From Alcaligenaceae bacterium (lineage in GTDB: Bacteria > Pseudomonadota > Gammaproteobacteria > Burkholderiales > Burkholderiaceae_B): 32,664 nucleotides of DNA. The stretch covers positions 1 to 32,664 of the forward strand of contig JAAYGT010000016.1 of the NCBI GenBank assembly GCA_012727555.1, given 5' to 3'. Position numbers and translations under genes: made by a program. Every line of letters starts with the position of its first letter. Position 1 is the stretch's first letter. A model generated the notes under the pieces. It made no database searches and had not been told where the DNA came from. It worked only from the letters and a program-made list of their open reading frames with translations. Below, piece after piece: positions 8,401 to 16,071 of the stretch.

Positions 8401-9813
8401 TTAGTCTTGACGGTTTTCTGTGCCGGTGGTCAGGTTGCTAGCCACTTCAGTGGCTTGATTTTCCGGGATGCCTTCCTGGTAGCTTGCCAGGAAATTGATG
8501 TGCTGTTCGTACTTTGCGGCGACCTGTCTGAATTCCTTGAGCAGCTTGTTATCGAGGGGTCGGGCAACGGGCAGGTCAACGGATAACGGATCGACCGGGG
8601 TGTCGTTCACGCGGAATTCATAGTGCAGGTGCGGCCCGGTTGACCAGCCTGTGGAACCCACGTAACCGATCAGTTCACCCTGTGCCACCGAGGCGCCTTT
8701 TTTCAGGCCGGCTGCAAAGCGGCTTTGGTGGGCGTACAGCGTTTTATAACCGCTGTGGTGCTTGATGACGATCGTGTTGCCATACCCGCCCTGGGTGCCG
8801 ATGAAGTCGACCACGCCATCACCGGTGGCGTGAATGGGGGTGCCGGTGGGCGCGGCGTAATCGACGCCTTTGTGGCCACGCCAACTGCCATGGATGGGAT
8901 GCTTGCGCATGCCGAACCCCGAGCTGATACGCGAGAATTTCAGGGCTGATCGCAGGAAGGAGCCGCGCAGGCTGGCGCCATCGAAGTCGTAGTAGCCTCC
9001 GGCCATGCCATCGGGCTTGAACCACACGGCTTCATGAACTTTTTTGTTGTTGATGAATTCCAGGGCCAGAATACGCCCGGCACCGACATCGCGACCTTCG
9101 CTGGAGTAAGTTTCGTAGACCAGGCGGAAGCGGTCACCTTTGCGAAGATCACGGATGAAGTCGATCTTGCTGCCCAGGATTTCGGTCATTTGCAGGGTGA
9201 CTGCATCGGGAATGCCGGCGGCGTCGGTGGCGCCGAACAGCGAGCTTTCAATGGTGCCTTCGGCGATGCGGGTATGGGTTTCAGCGTCTTGACTGTGTTC
9301 GGTGGCCGCAAACCCGCCATCGGCGGTCGGGGTGATTTCCAGCCAGCGAGACACATAACCGTTGTCTTCGCTTGTGCCCGGGGTGTGGTTGTAACGCAGC
9401 CAGACCAGGCGTCCTTCAGCGTTGAGTGCGGCTTGAACACTGCGCCCCGGGTACAGTTTATAAATGGACCGGGCATCTTCGTTCTGGACCAGGAACTGCT
9501 GCAGGCCTTCTTCCTGGACATGCAGGCGTTGCAGCAAGGCAGCCAAGGTGTCGCCCCGGCGAATGGTGGTTTCACTGATGTAGGGCGTATCGGCCAGGGC
9601 AACCGGTTCGGGCAGCGGATTGGCCAGCGAAAGTGTTTCGCGAGCCTGGAAGGTAACAGGTGTGTCGGGGGGCTGAACAACCGCCAGGGCGCCAGCGCCG
9701 GCGAAAAGCCCCAGAGCCAGAAAGGCCAGACCGTTACGGATGAAATGACGGGGTTTGCGTGCGCGCACAACGGTGCGGTAGGAGGGAGTGGAGGGGTTCC
9801 CTTGTGTGAACAT
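8401..9813 (-). CDS. M23-family murein DD-endopeptidase, MepM-like, membrane-anchored
   Basis: A 470-residue envelope protein. It starts with a basic cytosolic segment and one membrane anchor (about residues 28-47), followed by a linker and a LysM/OapA-like region (about 78-135, containing ISETTIRRGDTLAALLQRL), then a mixed domain and a C-terminal peptidase M23 domain (about 300-405). All zinc ligands and catalytic residues are visible: His314 and Asp318 in HKGVD, His362 in YAH, and His395/His397 in HLH. Such enzymes cut D-Ala-mDAP crosslinks to make room for new glycan strands. A short C-terminal tail (about 410-470) follows the domain. It is the first gene of a two-gene unit with anmK; the 5' flank holds a 17-bp palindrome (9828-9844). 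Confidence 0.93.
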   Translation of the reverse strand: MFTQGNPSTPSYRTVVRARKPRHFIRNGLAFLALGLFAGAGALAVVQPPDTPVTFQARETLSLANPLPEPVALADTPYISETTIRRGDTLAALLQRLHVQEEGLQQFLVQNEDARSIYKLYPGRSVQAALNAEGRLVWLRYNHTPGTSEDNGYVSRWLEITPTADGGFAATEHSQDAETHTRIAEGTIESSLFGATDAAGIPDAVTLQMTEILGSKIDFIRDLRKGDRFRLVYETYSSEGRDVGAGRILALEFINNKKVHEAVWFKPDGMAGGYYDFDGASLRGSFLRSALKFSRISSGFGMRKHPIHGSWRGHKGVDYAAPTGTPIHATGDGVVDFIGTQGGYGNTIVIKHHSGYKTLYAHQSRFAAGLKKGASVAQGELIGYVGSTGWSTGPHLHYEFRVNDTPVDPLSVDLPVARPLDNKLLKEFRQVAAKYEQHINFLASYQEGIPENQATEVASNLTTGTENRQD

Positions 9814-9827
9814 AAAGCAAGAATCCA

Positions 9828-9844
9828 GTAATGCACTGCGTTAC
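9828..9844. repeat. 17-bp imperfect palindrome upstream of the M23 peptidase gene
   Basis: GTAATGCACTGCGTTAC reads the same on both strands except for one T/G position and the centre base. It lies 15 bp before the peptidase ATG, in the 263-bp gap shared with divergent tyrS, at a position where a bound protein would block transcription or a hairpin would affect initiation. No known regulator consensus is assigned. The rest of the gap (9845-10076) shows a small GTGCG/CGCAC repeat (9997-10008) and a TATGCT -10-like hexamer (10011-10016) in front of tyrS. Confidence 0.5.
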
Positions 9845-10076
9845 AGAAAACACCAGGCCTGCGACGGCGCAATGAGCAACGTGGCCGGAGACCCTGGGGT
9901 GTAAGCGTGTTTGGCAAACGACCCGCTTTGCAACAGTTAAACGCCTGGCGTTCGGCGACACAGGCAGCATGTAAATGCAATCGTGTCGTGCAGGCGGTGC
10001 GTTCGCACGGTATGCTAGCGTATTAAGCATGTTTTTTCGAGCCTTTTTTACATTTCTTTTTCACTGAATCGCATTT

Positions 10077-11321
10077 ATGTCGTCGAACGAAGCCCCCATT
10101 ACCCCTGAAGTCGAAGAAGATCTGCGGATCGTCAAGCGCGGATGCGATGAGCTCCTGGTTGAATCGGAATTTGCCCGCAAGCTGGCCCGCAGCCGTGCAA
10201 CCGGTGTGCCGCTGCGCGTCAAGCTGGGGCTCGATCCCACCGCACCCGATATCCACCTTGGTCATACCGTGGTGCTCAACAAGTTGCGGCAACTGCAAGA
10301 TCTTGGTCATACGGTCATCTTCCTGATCGGCGACTTCACCTCCATGATCGGCGACCCCAGCGGCCGCAATGCTACGCGTCCGCCGCTCACGGCAGAACAG
10401 ATTCAGGAAAACGCCAAAACCTATTATGCCCAGGCCAGCCTGGTGCTTGATCCCGCCCGTACTGAAATCCGCTATAACTCTGAATGGTGCGACCCCCTGG
10501 GTGCCCGCGGCATGATCCAGCTGGCTTCGCGCTACACCGTGGCCCGCATGATGGAACGTGAAGACTTCACGCGTCGGTTCAAAGGTGGTATTCCCATTTC
10601 CGTGCATGAATTCCTTTACCCCCTCATGCAGGGCTACGATTCCGTTGCACTGAAAGCCGACCTGGAACTGGGCGGTACCGATCAGAAATTCAATTTGCTG
10701 GTTGGTCGTGAACTGCAGAAAGAATACGGTCAGGAACCCCAGTGCATTCTGACCATGCCGCTGCTCGAAGGCACCGATGGCGTGGAAAAAATGTCAAAAT
10801 CCAAGGGGAACTACATCGGTATCAGCGAAGCGCCTGAGTCCATGTTCGGCAAGATCATGTCCATTTCCGATACCCTGATGTGGAAATATTTTGATCTGTT
10901 GTCGTTCCGTTCGCTGGCCGACATTGCTGCTTTGCGCCAGTCGGTTGACCAAGGCGCCAACCCGCGCGATATCAAAGTGGCGTTGGCCCAGGAAATCGTT
11001 GCCCGTTTTCATTCGGCCCAGGCGGCCACCGATGCCCTGGCCGCCTTCGAGGCACGTTTCCGCGATGGGCTGGTGCCTGAAAACATGCCTGAAGTTTCCA
11101 TGGGGCCTGCACCCATGGGGGTGTTGAAGGTGCTGCGCGAAGCCGGACTGGTCGCCTCAGGTTCAGAAGCCCAGCGCAACATTGAACAAGGTGGTGTGCG
11201 CATTGATGGCACCCGCATCGATGACAAATCCTTGCAAATTTTGCAGGGTACTTATGTTGTTCAGGTGGGCAAGCGCAAGTTTGCCCGTGTCACGATCACC
11301 GCTCAGGAGGTCCTCTCATGA
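10077..11321 (+). CDS. tyrS: Tyrosyl-tRNA synthetase
   Basis: A class I aminoacyl-tRNA synthetase that charges tRNA-Tyr. The 414-residue protein carries the HIGH signature as HLGH (60-63), the KMSKS loop as KMSKS (238-242), and a C-terminal S4 RNA-binding domain (about 345-410, with [12 protein letters not shown]). The KMSKS spelling and the [15 protein letters not shown] context fit the TyrZ-like group common in betaproteobacteria. There is no clear Shine-Dalgarno before the ATG at 10077. It overlaps the following PEBP gene by four bases (ATGA). Confidence 0.96.
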   Translation: MSSNEAPITPEVEEDLRIVKRGCDELLVESEFARKLARSRATGVPLRVKLGLDPTAPDIHLGHTVVLNKLRQLQDLGHTVIFLIGDFTSMIGDPSGRNATRPPLTAEQIQENAKTYYAQASLVLDPARTEIRYNSEWCDPLGARGMIQLASRYTVARMMEREDFTRRFKGGIPISVHEFLYPLMQGYDSVALKADLELGGTDQKFNLLVGRELQKEYGQEPQCILTMPLLEGTDGVEKMSKSKGNYIGISEAPESMFGKIMSISDTLMWKYFDLLSFRSLADIAALRQSVDQGANPRDIKVALAQEIVARFHSAQAATDALAAFEARFRDGLVPENMPEVSMGPAPMGVLKVLREAGLVASGSEAQRNIEQGGVRIDGTRIDDKSLQILQGTYVVQVGKRKFARVTITAQEVLS

Positions 11322-11950
11322 AATTAGTCAGTACATCGTTTGCCGATCAGGCCTTCATTCCCGAACAGTTCGCATTCGGCAAGATCGATGCCCAGCATCA
11401 TGTGGCGCTGGCCGGTAATGCCAACCCGCACCTGGCTTGGTCCGATGCGCCTTCGGGAGCACAGTCTTTTGTGGTGGTGTGCCACGATCCTGATGTTCCC
11501 TCAAAGCCAGACGACGTCAACCAGGAAGGGCGCGTTGTGCCGGCAGATCTTCCCCGCGTGGACTTCTTTCACTGGCTGCTGGTCGATATTCCTGCCGGCA
11601 CCACCGAAATTCCACAAGGCTCTTACTCGAATGGCATTACCCCGCGCGGCAAGGCCGGCCCGTTGGCCCTCGATGGCACGCGCCAGGGCATTAACGACTA
11701 CACCATGTGGTTTGCTGCCGATCACGACATGAGCGGCGATTACTTCGGCTACGATGGTCCGTGCCCTCCGTGGAACGATGCCATCGTGCACCGTTATGTG
11801 TTCACCGTGTATGCCCTTGATATTGCCACGTTGCCTGTTGAAGGGCGCTTCAATGGCGCTGATGTCATGAAGGCCATGCAGGGCCATATTCTGGCCCAGG
11901 CATCTGTCACGGGGTTGTATTCCCTGAATCCCGAGCTGGTTCAGAAGTAA
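11318..11950 (+). CDS. YbhB/YbcL-family phosphatidylethanolamine-binding-like protein
   Basis: A 210-residue protein of the PEBP superfamily. The anion-binding pocket motifs are visible: DPDVPS (57-62), [10 protein letters not shown] (83-92) and [10 protein letters not shown] (145-154). It is longer than E. coli YbhB (158 residues), with extra residues in the first half. No signal peptide is seen, so it is probably cytosolic. Bacterial members have no settled function; some are proposed to affect kinases or bind small ligands. The start is set by a near-perfect AGGAGGT (11305-11311) inside the end of tyrS and a 4-bp ATGA overlap with the tyrS stop, indicating translational coupling. Confidence 0.9.
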   Translation: MKLVSTSFADQAFIPEQFAFGKIDAQHHVALAGNANPHLAWSDAPSGAQSFVVVCHDPDVPSKPDDVNQEGRVVPADLPRVDFFHWLLVDIPAGTTEIPQGSYSNGITPRGKAGPLALDGTRQGINDYTMWFAADHDMSGDYFGYDGPCPPWNDAIVHRYVFTVYALDIATLPVEGRFNGADVMKAMQGHILAQASVTGLYSLNPELVQK

Positions 11951-11964
11951 TCTTCAGCGGTCTA

Positions 11965-11995
11965 TTCGGGCTAAAATACTGCGTTTTGGCCCGAA
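11965..11995. repeat. 12-bp inverted repeat in the glyA leader
   Basis: TTCGGGCTAAAA (11965-11976) and TTTTGGCCCGAA (11984-11995) pair over 12 positions (one as a T-G pair in RNA) around a 7-base centre. It begins 15 bp after the PEBP stop and ends 27 bp before the glyA ATG. No T-run follows on the plus strand, so it is not a standard terminator. It contains TAAAAT (11972-11977), a good -10 match, so it may be an operator straddling the glyA promoter or an RNA hairpin. Confidence 0.7.
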
Positions 11996-12022
11996 AGCCG
12001 CTTTCAATTTCCAGGAAAAGCC

Positions 12023-13267
12023 ATGTTTGACCGTTCACGTACGATTGATCAAGTCGATGCCGATGTCTGGAGCGCGATTCAAAAAGAGAATCTCCGCCAG
12101 GAACAGCACATTGAACTGATTGCCTCGGAAAACTACACCAGCCCTGCCGTCATGCAGGCCCAGGGTACCCAGCTTACCAACAAGTATGCCGAAGGTTATC
12201 CGGGCAAGCGCTACTACGGTGGTTGCGAGTACGTCGACATCGTCGAACAACTGGCCATTGATCGCCTTAAAGAGCTGTTTGGTGCCGATGCCGCCAACGT
12301 GCAGCCCAACTCGGGTTCGCAGGCCAACCAGGCCGTGTACATGGCTGTGCTGAAGCCTGGCGACACCGTTCTGGGCATGAGCCTGGCCGAAGGTGGTCAC
12401 CTTACGCACGGTTCACCGGTCAACGCGTCCGGCAAACTGTACAACTTCATTTCCTACGGCCTGAATGCCAACGAGGAAATCGATTACGACCGTCTGGAAC
12501 ACCTGGCACGCGAGCACAAGCCCAAGCTGCTGGTTGGTGGTGCGTCGGCGTACTCCCTGCGTATCGATTTCGAACGCATGGCCCGCATTGCCCACGACAA
12601 CGGCGCCCTGTTCATGGTCGATATCGCCCACTATGCCGGTCTGGTGGCGGGCGGTGCCTATCCCAATCCCGTGCCGTTTGCCGATTTCGTCACCTCCACC
12701 ACCCACAAGTCGCTGCGCGGCCCCCGTGGTGGTGTCATCATGATGAAAGCCGAATTTGAAAAAGTCGTGAACTCGGCCATTTTCCCCGGCATTCAAGGTG
12801 GCCCCCTCATGCACGTCATTGCGGCCAAGGCCGTGGCGTTCAAGGAAGCCCTTTCGCCCGAATTCAAAACCTATGCCGCCCAGGTCGTGAAAAACGCCGA
12901 TGTCCTGGCGCGTACGCTCACCCAGCGCGGTCTGCGTATTGTGTCTGGCCGTACCGAAAGCCACGTCATGCTGGTCGATCTGCGCGCCAAGGGTATTACC
13001 GGCAAGGAAGCGGAAGCCGTGCTGGGCGAAGCCCACATCACAGTCAACAAGAATGCCATCCCCAACGACCCGGAAAAGCCGTTTGTCACCAGCGGTATCC
13101 GTCTGGGCACACCGGCCATGACCACTCGCGGCTTCAAGGAAGCCGAAGCCGAACTGACCGCCAACCTTATCGCCGATGTCCTCGACAATCCGCGTGATCC
13201 AGCCAACATCGCCGCTGTGCGTGCGCGTGTGAATGAACTCACCGCACGCCTGCCGGTGTACGGTTAA
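12023..13267 (+). CDS. glyA: Serine hydroxymethyltransferase
   Basis: This PLP enzyme interconverts serine and glycine while loading one-carbon units onto tetrahydrofolate. The 414-residue protein aligns in length with bacterial GlyA. The PLP-binding lysine is Lys229 in [14 protein letters not shown], numbered as in E. coli. Other signatures are [14 protein letters not shown] (31-44), [15 protein letters not shown] (55-69) and [14 protein letters not shown] (198-211). The ATG at 12023 follows CAGGAAAAG (12012-12020). It is the first gene of a plausible one-carbon/flavin run with nrdR-ribD-ribE, although a compound hairpin sits between it and nrdR. Confidence 0.98.
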   Translation: MFDRSRTIDQVDADVWSAIQKENLRQEQHIELIASENYTSPAVMQAQGTQLTNKYAEGYPGKRYYGGCEYVDIVEQLAIDRLKELFGADAANVQPNSGSQANQAVYMAVLKPGDTVLGMSLAEGGHLTHGSPVNASGKLYNFISYGLNANEEIDYDRLEHLAREHKPKLLVGGASAYSLRIDFERMARIAHDNGALFMVDIAHYAGLVAGGAYPNPVPFADFVTSTTHKSLRGPRGGVIMMKAEFEKVVNSAIFPGIQGGPLMHVIAAKAVAFKEALSPEFKTYAAQVVKNADVLARTLTQRGLRIVSGRTESHVMLVDLRAKGITGKEAEAVLGEAHITVNKNAIPNDPEKPFVTSGIRLGTPAMTTRGFKEAEAELTANLIADVLDNPRDPANIAAVRARVNELTARLPVYG

Positions 13268-13281
13268 GGTCAGGTTGCGCT

Positions 13282-13321
13282 CACCTGCCCGGGGCCGTCT
13301 GTGTGCGGTCCGTGGCAGGTG
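13282..13321 (+). repeat. Compound hairpin between glyA and nrdR
   Basis: An outer 8-bp stem, CACCTGCC (13282-13289) with GGCAGGTG (13314-13321), encloses an inner 6-bp stem (13292-13297 with 13306-13311). It follows the glyA stop by 14 bp and has no T-tract, so it may attenuate or protect RNA ends rather than terminate fully. The 8-mer TAAGGTCA occurs on either side (13265-13272 and 13322-13329), and an 11-bp palindrome TCAATCATTGA (13327-13337) lies just before nrdR. Confidence 0.55.
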
Positions 13322-13340
13322 TAAGGTCAATCATTGACGC

Positions 13341-13802
13341 ATGAAATGTCCTTTTTGCCACAATCCTGAAACCCAGGTTATTGATTCCCGGGTTTCCGAA
13401 GAGGGCGACACCATTCGGCGTCGTCGTCGTTGTGCCGCCTGCGACAAACGTTTCACCACCTACGAACGGGTGGAACTGACGCTGCCCGCCGTGGTCAAGC
13501 GTAACGGTACGCGTGTTGAGTTCGATCGCCAGAAACTGCGGTCCAGCCTTAATCTGGCCCTGCGCAAACGCCCCGTCAGCACCCAGGACGTCGATGCCGC
13601 CGTCGCCCGCATCGAAGAGGCCCTGCTGGTCAGCGGTCAGCGCGAGGTCGAGTCCGGCTTCATTGGCGAACTGGTCATGGCGGAACTGCGCAGGCTGGAT
13701 CAGGTGGCCTATGTGCGTTATGCCTCGGTCTACAAAAGTTTCAAAGATATCCGCGAGTTTGCCGAAACCATCGCGGAAATCCAGGTGCCGGCCAAATCGT
13801 GA
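13341..13802 (+). CDS. nrdR: Transcriptional repressor NrdR
   Basis: NrdR represses ribonucleotide reductase genes according to the ATP/dATP state sensed by its ATP-cone. The 153-residue protein has the zinc ribbon Cys3, Cys6, Cys31, Cys34 (MKCPFC and CAAC) with an Arg run before the second pair, and the ATP-cone domain (about 49-139, from [16 protein letters not shown] to [11 protein letters not shown]). Length is typical. No obvious Shine-Dalgarno is present in front of the ATG. Its stop overlaps the GTG start of ribD (GTGA), which is the common nrdR-ribD arrangement. Confidence 0.97.
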   Translation: MKCPFCHNPETQVIDSRVSEEGDTIRRRRRCAACDKRFTTYERVELTLPAVVKRNGTRVEFDRQKLRSSLNLALRKRPVSTQDVDAAVARIEEALLVSGQREVESGFIGELVMAELRRLDQVAYVRYASVYKSFKDIREFAETIAEIQVPAKS

Positions 13803-15085
13803 GTGCTGCGTTGAATTCGAATGGTTCGTCTGGCAGCGATAGCGCGCCTGATGCAATATCCGCGTCTGATCAACTGCCTGCACCCGTAGCGGCGCCACGC
13901 TCATCGTTATCGCTTGGCCAGAACGCCAACGGTGTTGAAGGCCATCGGGCCGATGATGTGCATTGGATGCAGTGCGCATTGCAGCAGGCCGAAACCGTTG
14001 CCTTCATTACGTCACCCAATCCCAGGGTGGGGTGCGTCATTGTGCGTGATGGCCAGTGTCTGGCTCAAGGAGCGACCCAGCCGGTGGGCGGCCCGCATGC
14101 CGAGGTCATGGCTTTGCGTCAGGCGGCCGAACGCGGTGTGGTCGTTGAAGGTGCCACCGTTTATGTCAGTCTTGAGCCCTGCAGCCACCACGGGCGGACA
14201 CCCCCGTGTGTCGATGCCCTGATTGCCGCTCGTCCTGCGCGGGTTGTCGTTGCCATGCTGGACCCCAACCCCCTGGTGGGCGGGCAGGGTGTAGCGCGTT
14301 TGCGTGCGGCGGGTATTCAGGTCGCTACGGGTGTCTGTACGGATCAGGCTCTTGCCATGAATCCCGGGTTTGTGGCGCGCATGGTGCGAGAAACGCCCTG
14401 GGTCTGGGTCAAACTGGCGGCTTCGCTTGATGGTCGTATTGCACTGGCCAATGGCCAGTCACAATGGATCACCGGGCCCCAGGCTCGCGCCGACGGCCAT
14501 TATTGGCGTGCCCGCAGCTGCGTTACCCTGACAGGTATCGGTACGGTACTGGCCGATGATCCCTCGCTGACGGTGCGTGACGTGCAAACTCCGCGCGTTC
14601 CTGTCAGGGCCGTGGTCGATACACACTTCCAGTTGCCCGAACAGGCTCGCCTGATCGATGGCCATCCGGTGCTGGTATTCACGGTTCGCACTGACCCGGA
14701 AAAAGCGGCTCGTCTGGCCGATCGCAACGTGCAGGTTGTTACACTGGCGCCAGACGCCAAGGGGCACGTCAGTCTGTCCGATCTGTTGCTGTGGCTGGGG
14801 CAGGCCGGTTTTAACGATATTCACGTGGAAGCGGGTGCGCGCCTCAGTGGTGCTTTGGTGCAGTCCGGGTGGTGTGACGAGCTTCTGTTGTACATGGCCC
14901 CCAAATTGCTGGGCGATGGCCTGGGCATGGTGCATCTTCCCGCCTTTGACGCCTTGTCGCAGGTACCCGAATTCGAGTTTTTTGATCATGCGGCTGTTGG
15001 CTCTGACTTGCGTGTGCGTGCCCGCCACGCGGCGCGCTGGCAGACGCTGCTTAACGCGGTTTCAGTTTCAATTCCAGTTTCTTGA
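13799..15085 (+). CDS. ribD: Bifunctional riboflavin biosynthesis deaminase/reductase RibD
   Basis: RibD deaminates the pyrimidine of the GTP-cyclohydrolase II product and then reduces its ribosyl side chain with NADPH. The deaminase zinc site is complete: His100 and Glu102 (HAEVMAL) plus Cys128 and Cys137 ([11 protein letters not shown]). The reductase domain follows from about residue 195 ([15 protein letters not shown]). The frame from the GTG at 13799, which overlaps the nrdR stop, gives 428 residues, about 50 more than usual; the extra N-terminal part (1-53) is Ser/Ala-rich and low in complexity. A start nearer codon 54-57 (GTG or ATG before the QCALQQAE helix) would match family length, so the start is uncertain. 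Confidence 0.93.
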   Translation: MSAALNSNGSSGSDSAPDAISASDQLPAPVAAPRSSLSLGQNANGVEGHRADDVHWMQCALQQAETVAFITSPNPRVGCVIVRDGQCLAQGATQPVGGPHAEVMALRQAAERGVVVEGATVYVSLEPCSHHGRTPPCVDALIAARPARVVVAMLDPNPLVGGQGVARLRAAGIQVATGVCTDQALAMNPGFVARMVRETPWVWVKLAASLDGRIALANGQSQWITGPQARADGHYWRARSCVTLTGIGTVLADDPSLTVRDVQTPRVPVRAVVDTHFQLPEQARLIDGHPVLVFTVRTDPEKAARLADRNVQVVTLAPDAKGHVSLSDLLLWLGQAGFNDIHVEAGARLSGALVQSGWCDELLLYMAPKLLGDGLGMVHLPAFDALSQVPEFEFFDHAAVGSDLRVRARHAARWQTLLNAVSVSIPVS

Positions 15086-15097
15086 AAGGTTCAAGGT

Positions 15098-15718
15098 ATG
15101 TTTACAGGCATCATCACCGCCGTGGGCTCCATTACTTCCGTGTATCCTCTGGAAGCCGGCAACCCGGATGCAGGCGTTCGCCTGACGGTTCAGGTGGATA
15201 ATTTTCTGCGTGACACCACACGGTTGGGTGATTCGATTGCCATTCAGGGGGCCTGCATGACGGTTGTCGAGCTGGGCCAGAACCAGTTCTGCGTTGATGT
15301 GTCGCGCGAAAGCCTGAACCGCACCGTTGGGCTGGACGTGCCGGGGCCTGTGAACCTGGAGCATGCCCTGCGCATGGGCGATTCCCTGGATGGTCATCTG
15401 GTGTCCGGACACGTTGACGGCGTGGGCCAGGTCAGCCGTTTCGAACCGGTGGGGGAGTCCTGGAATTTACGTATTCAGGTGCCCGACGCCCTGGCGCGCT
15501 ACATGGCGTACAAGGGGTCGGTTACTGTGAACGGAGTCAGCCTGACGGTGAACAGCGTTGAAGACAACACCACGGGCTGTGAAATTTCCATCAACCTGAT
15601 CCCGCATACCGTAGAAGTCACCACGCTCCGCTATCTGAAGGCGGGTTCGCCGGTGAACCTGGAAGTGGACACCATGGCGCGTTATGTTGAGCGCTTGTCC
15701 AGTTACAAGGCGGGTTGA
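15098..15718 (+). CDS. ribE: Riboflavin synthase alpha subunit
   Basis: It converts two molecules of 6,7-dimethyl-8-ribityllumazine to riboflavin. The 206-residue protein begins with the invariant MFTGII and is built of two similar beta-barrel halves: the first includes DSIAIQGACMTVVEL (about 47-61), the second VTVNGVSLTVNSVED (about 144-158). The C-terminal helix carries the trimerisation segment. It starts 12 bp after ribD with AAAGG and AAGG before the ATG. The ribBA and ribH genes are not present here. No FMN riboswitch was recognised upstream of the run. Confidence 0.96.
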   Translation: MFTGIITAVGSITSVYPLEAGNPDAGVRLTVQVDNFLRDTTRLGDSIAIQGACMTVVELGQNQFCVDVSRESLNRTVGLDVPGPVNLEHALRMGDSLDGHLVSGHVDGVGQVSRFEPVGESWNLRIQVPDALARYMAYKGSVTVNGVSLTVNSVEDNTTGCEISINLIPHTVEVTTLRYLKAGSPVNLEVDTMARYVERLSSYKAG

Positions 15719-15736
15719 TGCCTGCCCGATGGAAGG

Positions 15737-15765
15737 ATAACAACCCCGGGAAATTGTGGTATGAT
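15737..15765 (+). promoter_or_regulatory. Candidate promoter of the tRNA-Ser gene
   Basis: ATAACA (15737-15742) and TATGAT (15760-15765) are 17 bp apart, with 4/6 and 5/6 consensus matches. The expected start leaves a leader of about 35 nt before the mature tRNA. Confidence 0.45.
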
Positions 15766-15806
15766 TCTGGGCTTGGCTTGATGTGCTTTGGTGCGTCAGG
15801 CAAATA

Positions 15807-15897
15807 GGACAGGTGGCCGAGCGGTTGAAGGCGCACGCCTGGAAAGCGTGTATACGTGAATAGCGTATCGGGGGTTCGAATCCCCCTCTGTCCGCCA
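15807..15897 (+). tRNA. tRNA-Ser, anticodon GGA
   Basis: The acceptor stem GGACAGG pairs with TCTGTCC, followed by discriminator G and an encoded CCA (15895-15897). The anticodon stem CACGC/GCGTG encloses CTGGAAA, so the anticodon is GGA (15841-15843), reading UCC and UCU. A long variable arm (about 15849-15869) and the T-arm GGGGGTTCGAATCCCCC are present, both diagnostic for a type II serine tRNA. At 91 nt the length is normal. A terminator follows at 15931. Confidence 0.98.
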
Positions 15898-15930
15898 ATA
15901 ATTCGTTCCCGACAGGGTACAACAGTATAG

Positions 15931-15965
15931 AAACCCGCATGTTTACTGGCATAGCGGGTTTTTTT
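15931..15965 (+). terminator. Rho-independent terminator after tRNA-Ser
   Basis: AAACCCGC (15931-15938) pairs with GCGGGTTT (15954-15961), and the T-run continues to 15965. It closes the tRNA transcript. The reverse strand also forms the stem but with a shorter T-run, so it may partly serve the oppositely oriented AIPR gene. Confidence 0.88.
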
Positions 15966-16071
15966 GCGTCTGTATGTGTTGCCATGAATGGATGGACATA
16001 TACCCCCTAATGAAACTTTCAGATCCTGCTTGCAAACAGGCCAAGCCCAAAGAGAAGCCCTACACTATGAA

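Noticed and set aside
11951-13340. FMN or glycine riboswitch ahead of glyA, nrdR or ribD
   Set aside because: Gaps are too short (72-73 bp) and show none of the conserved riboswitch boxes.
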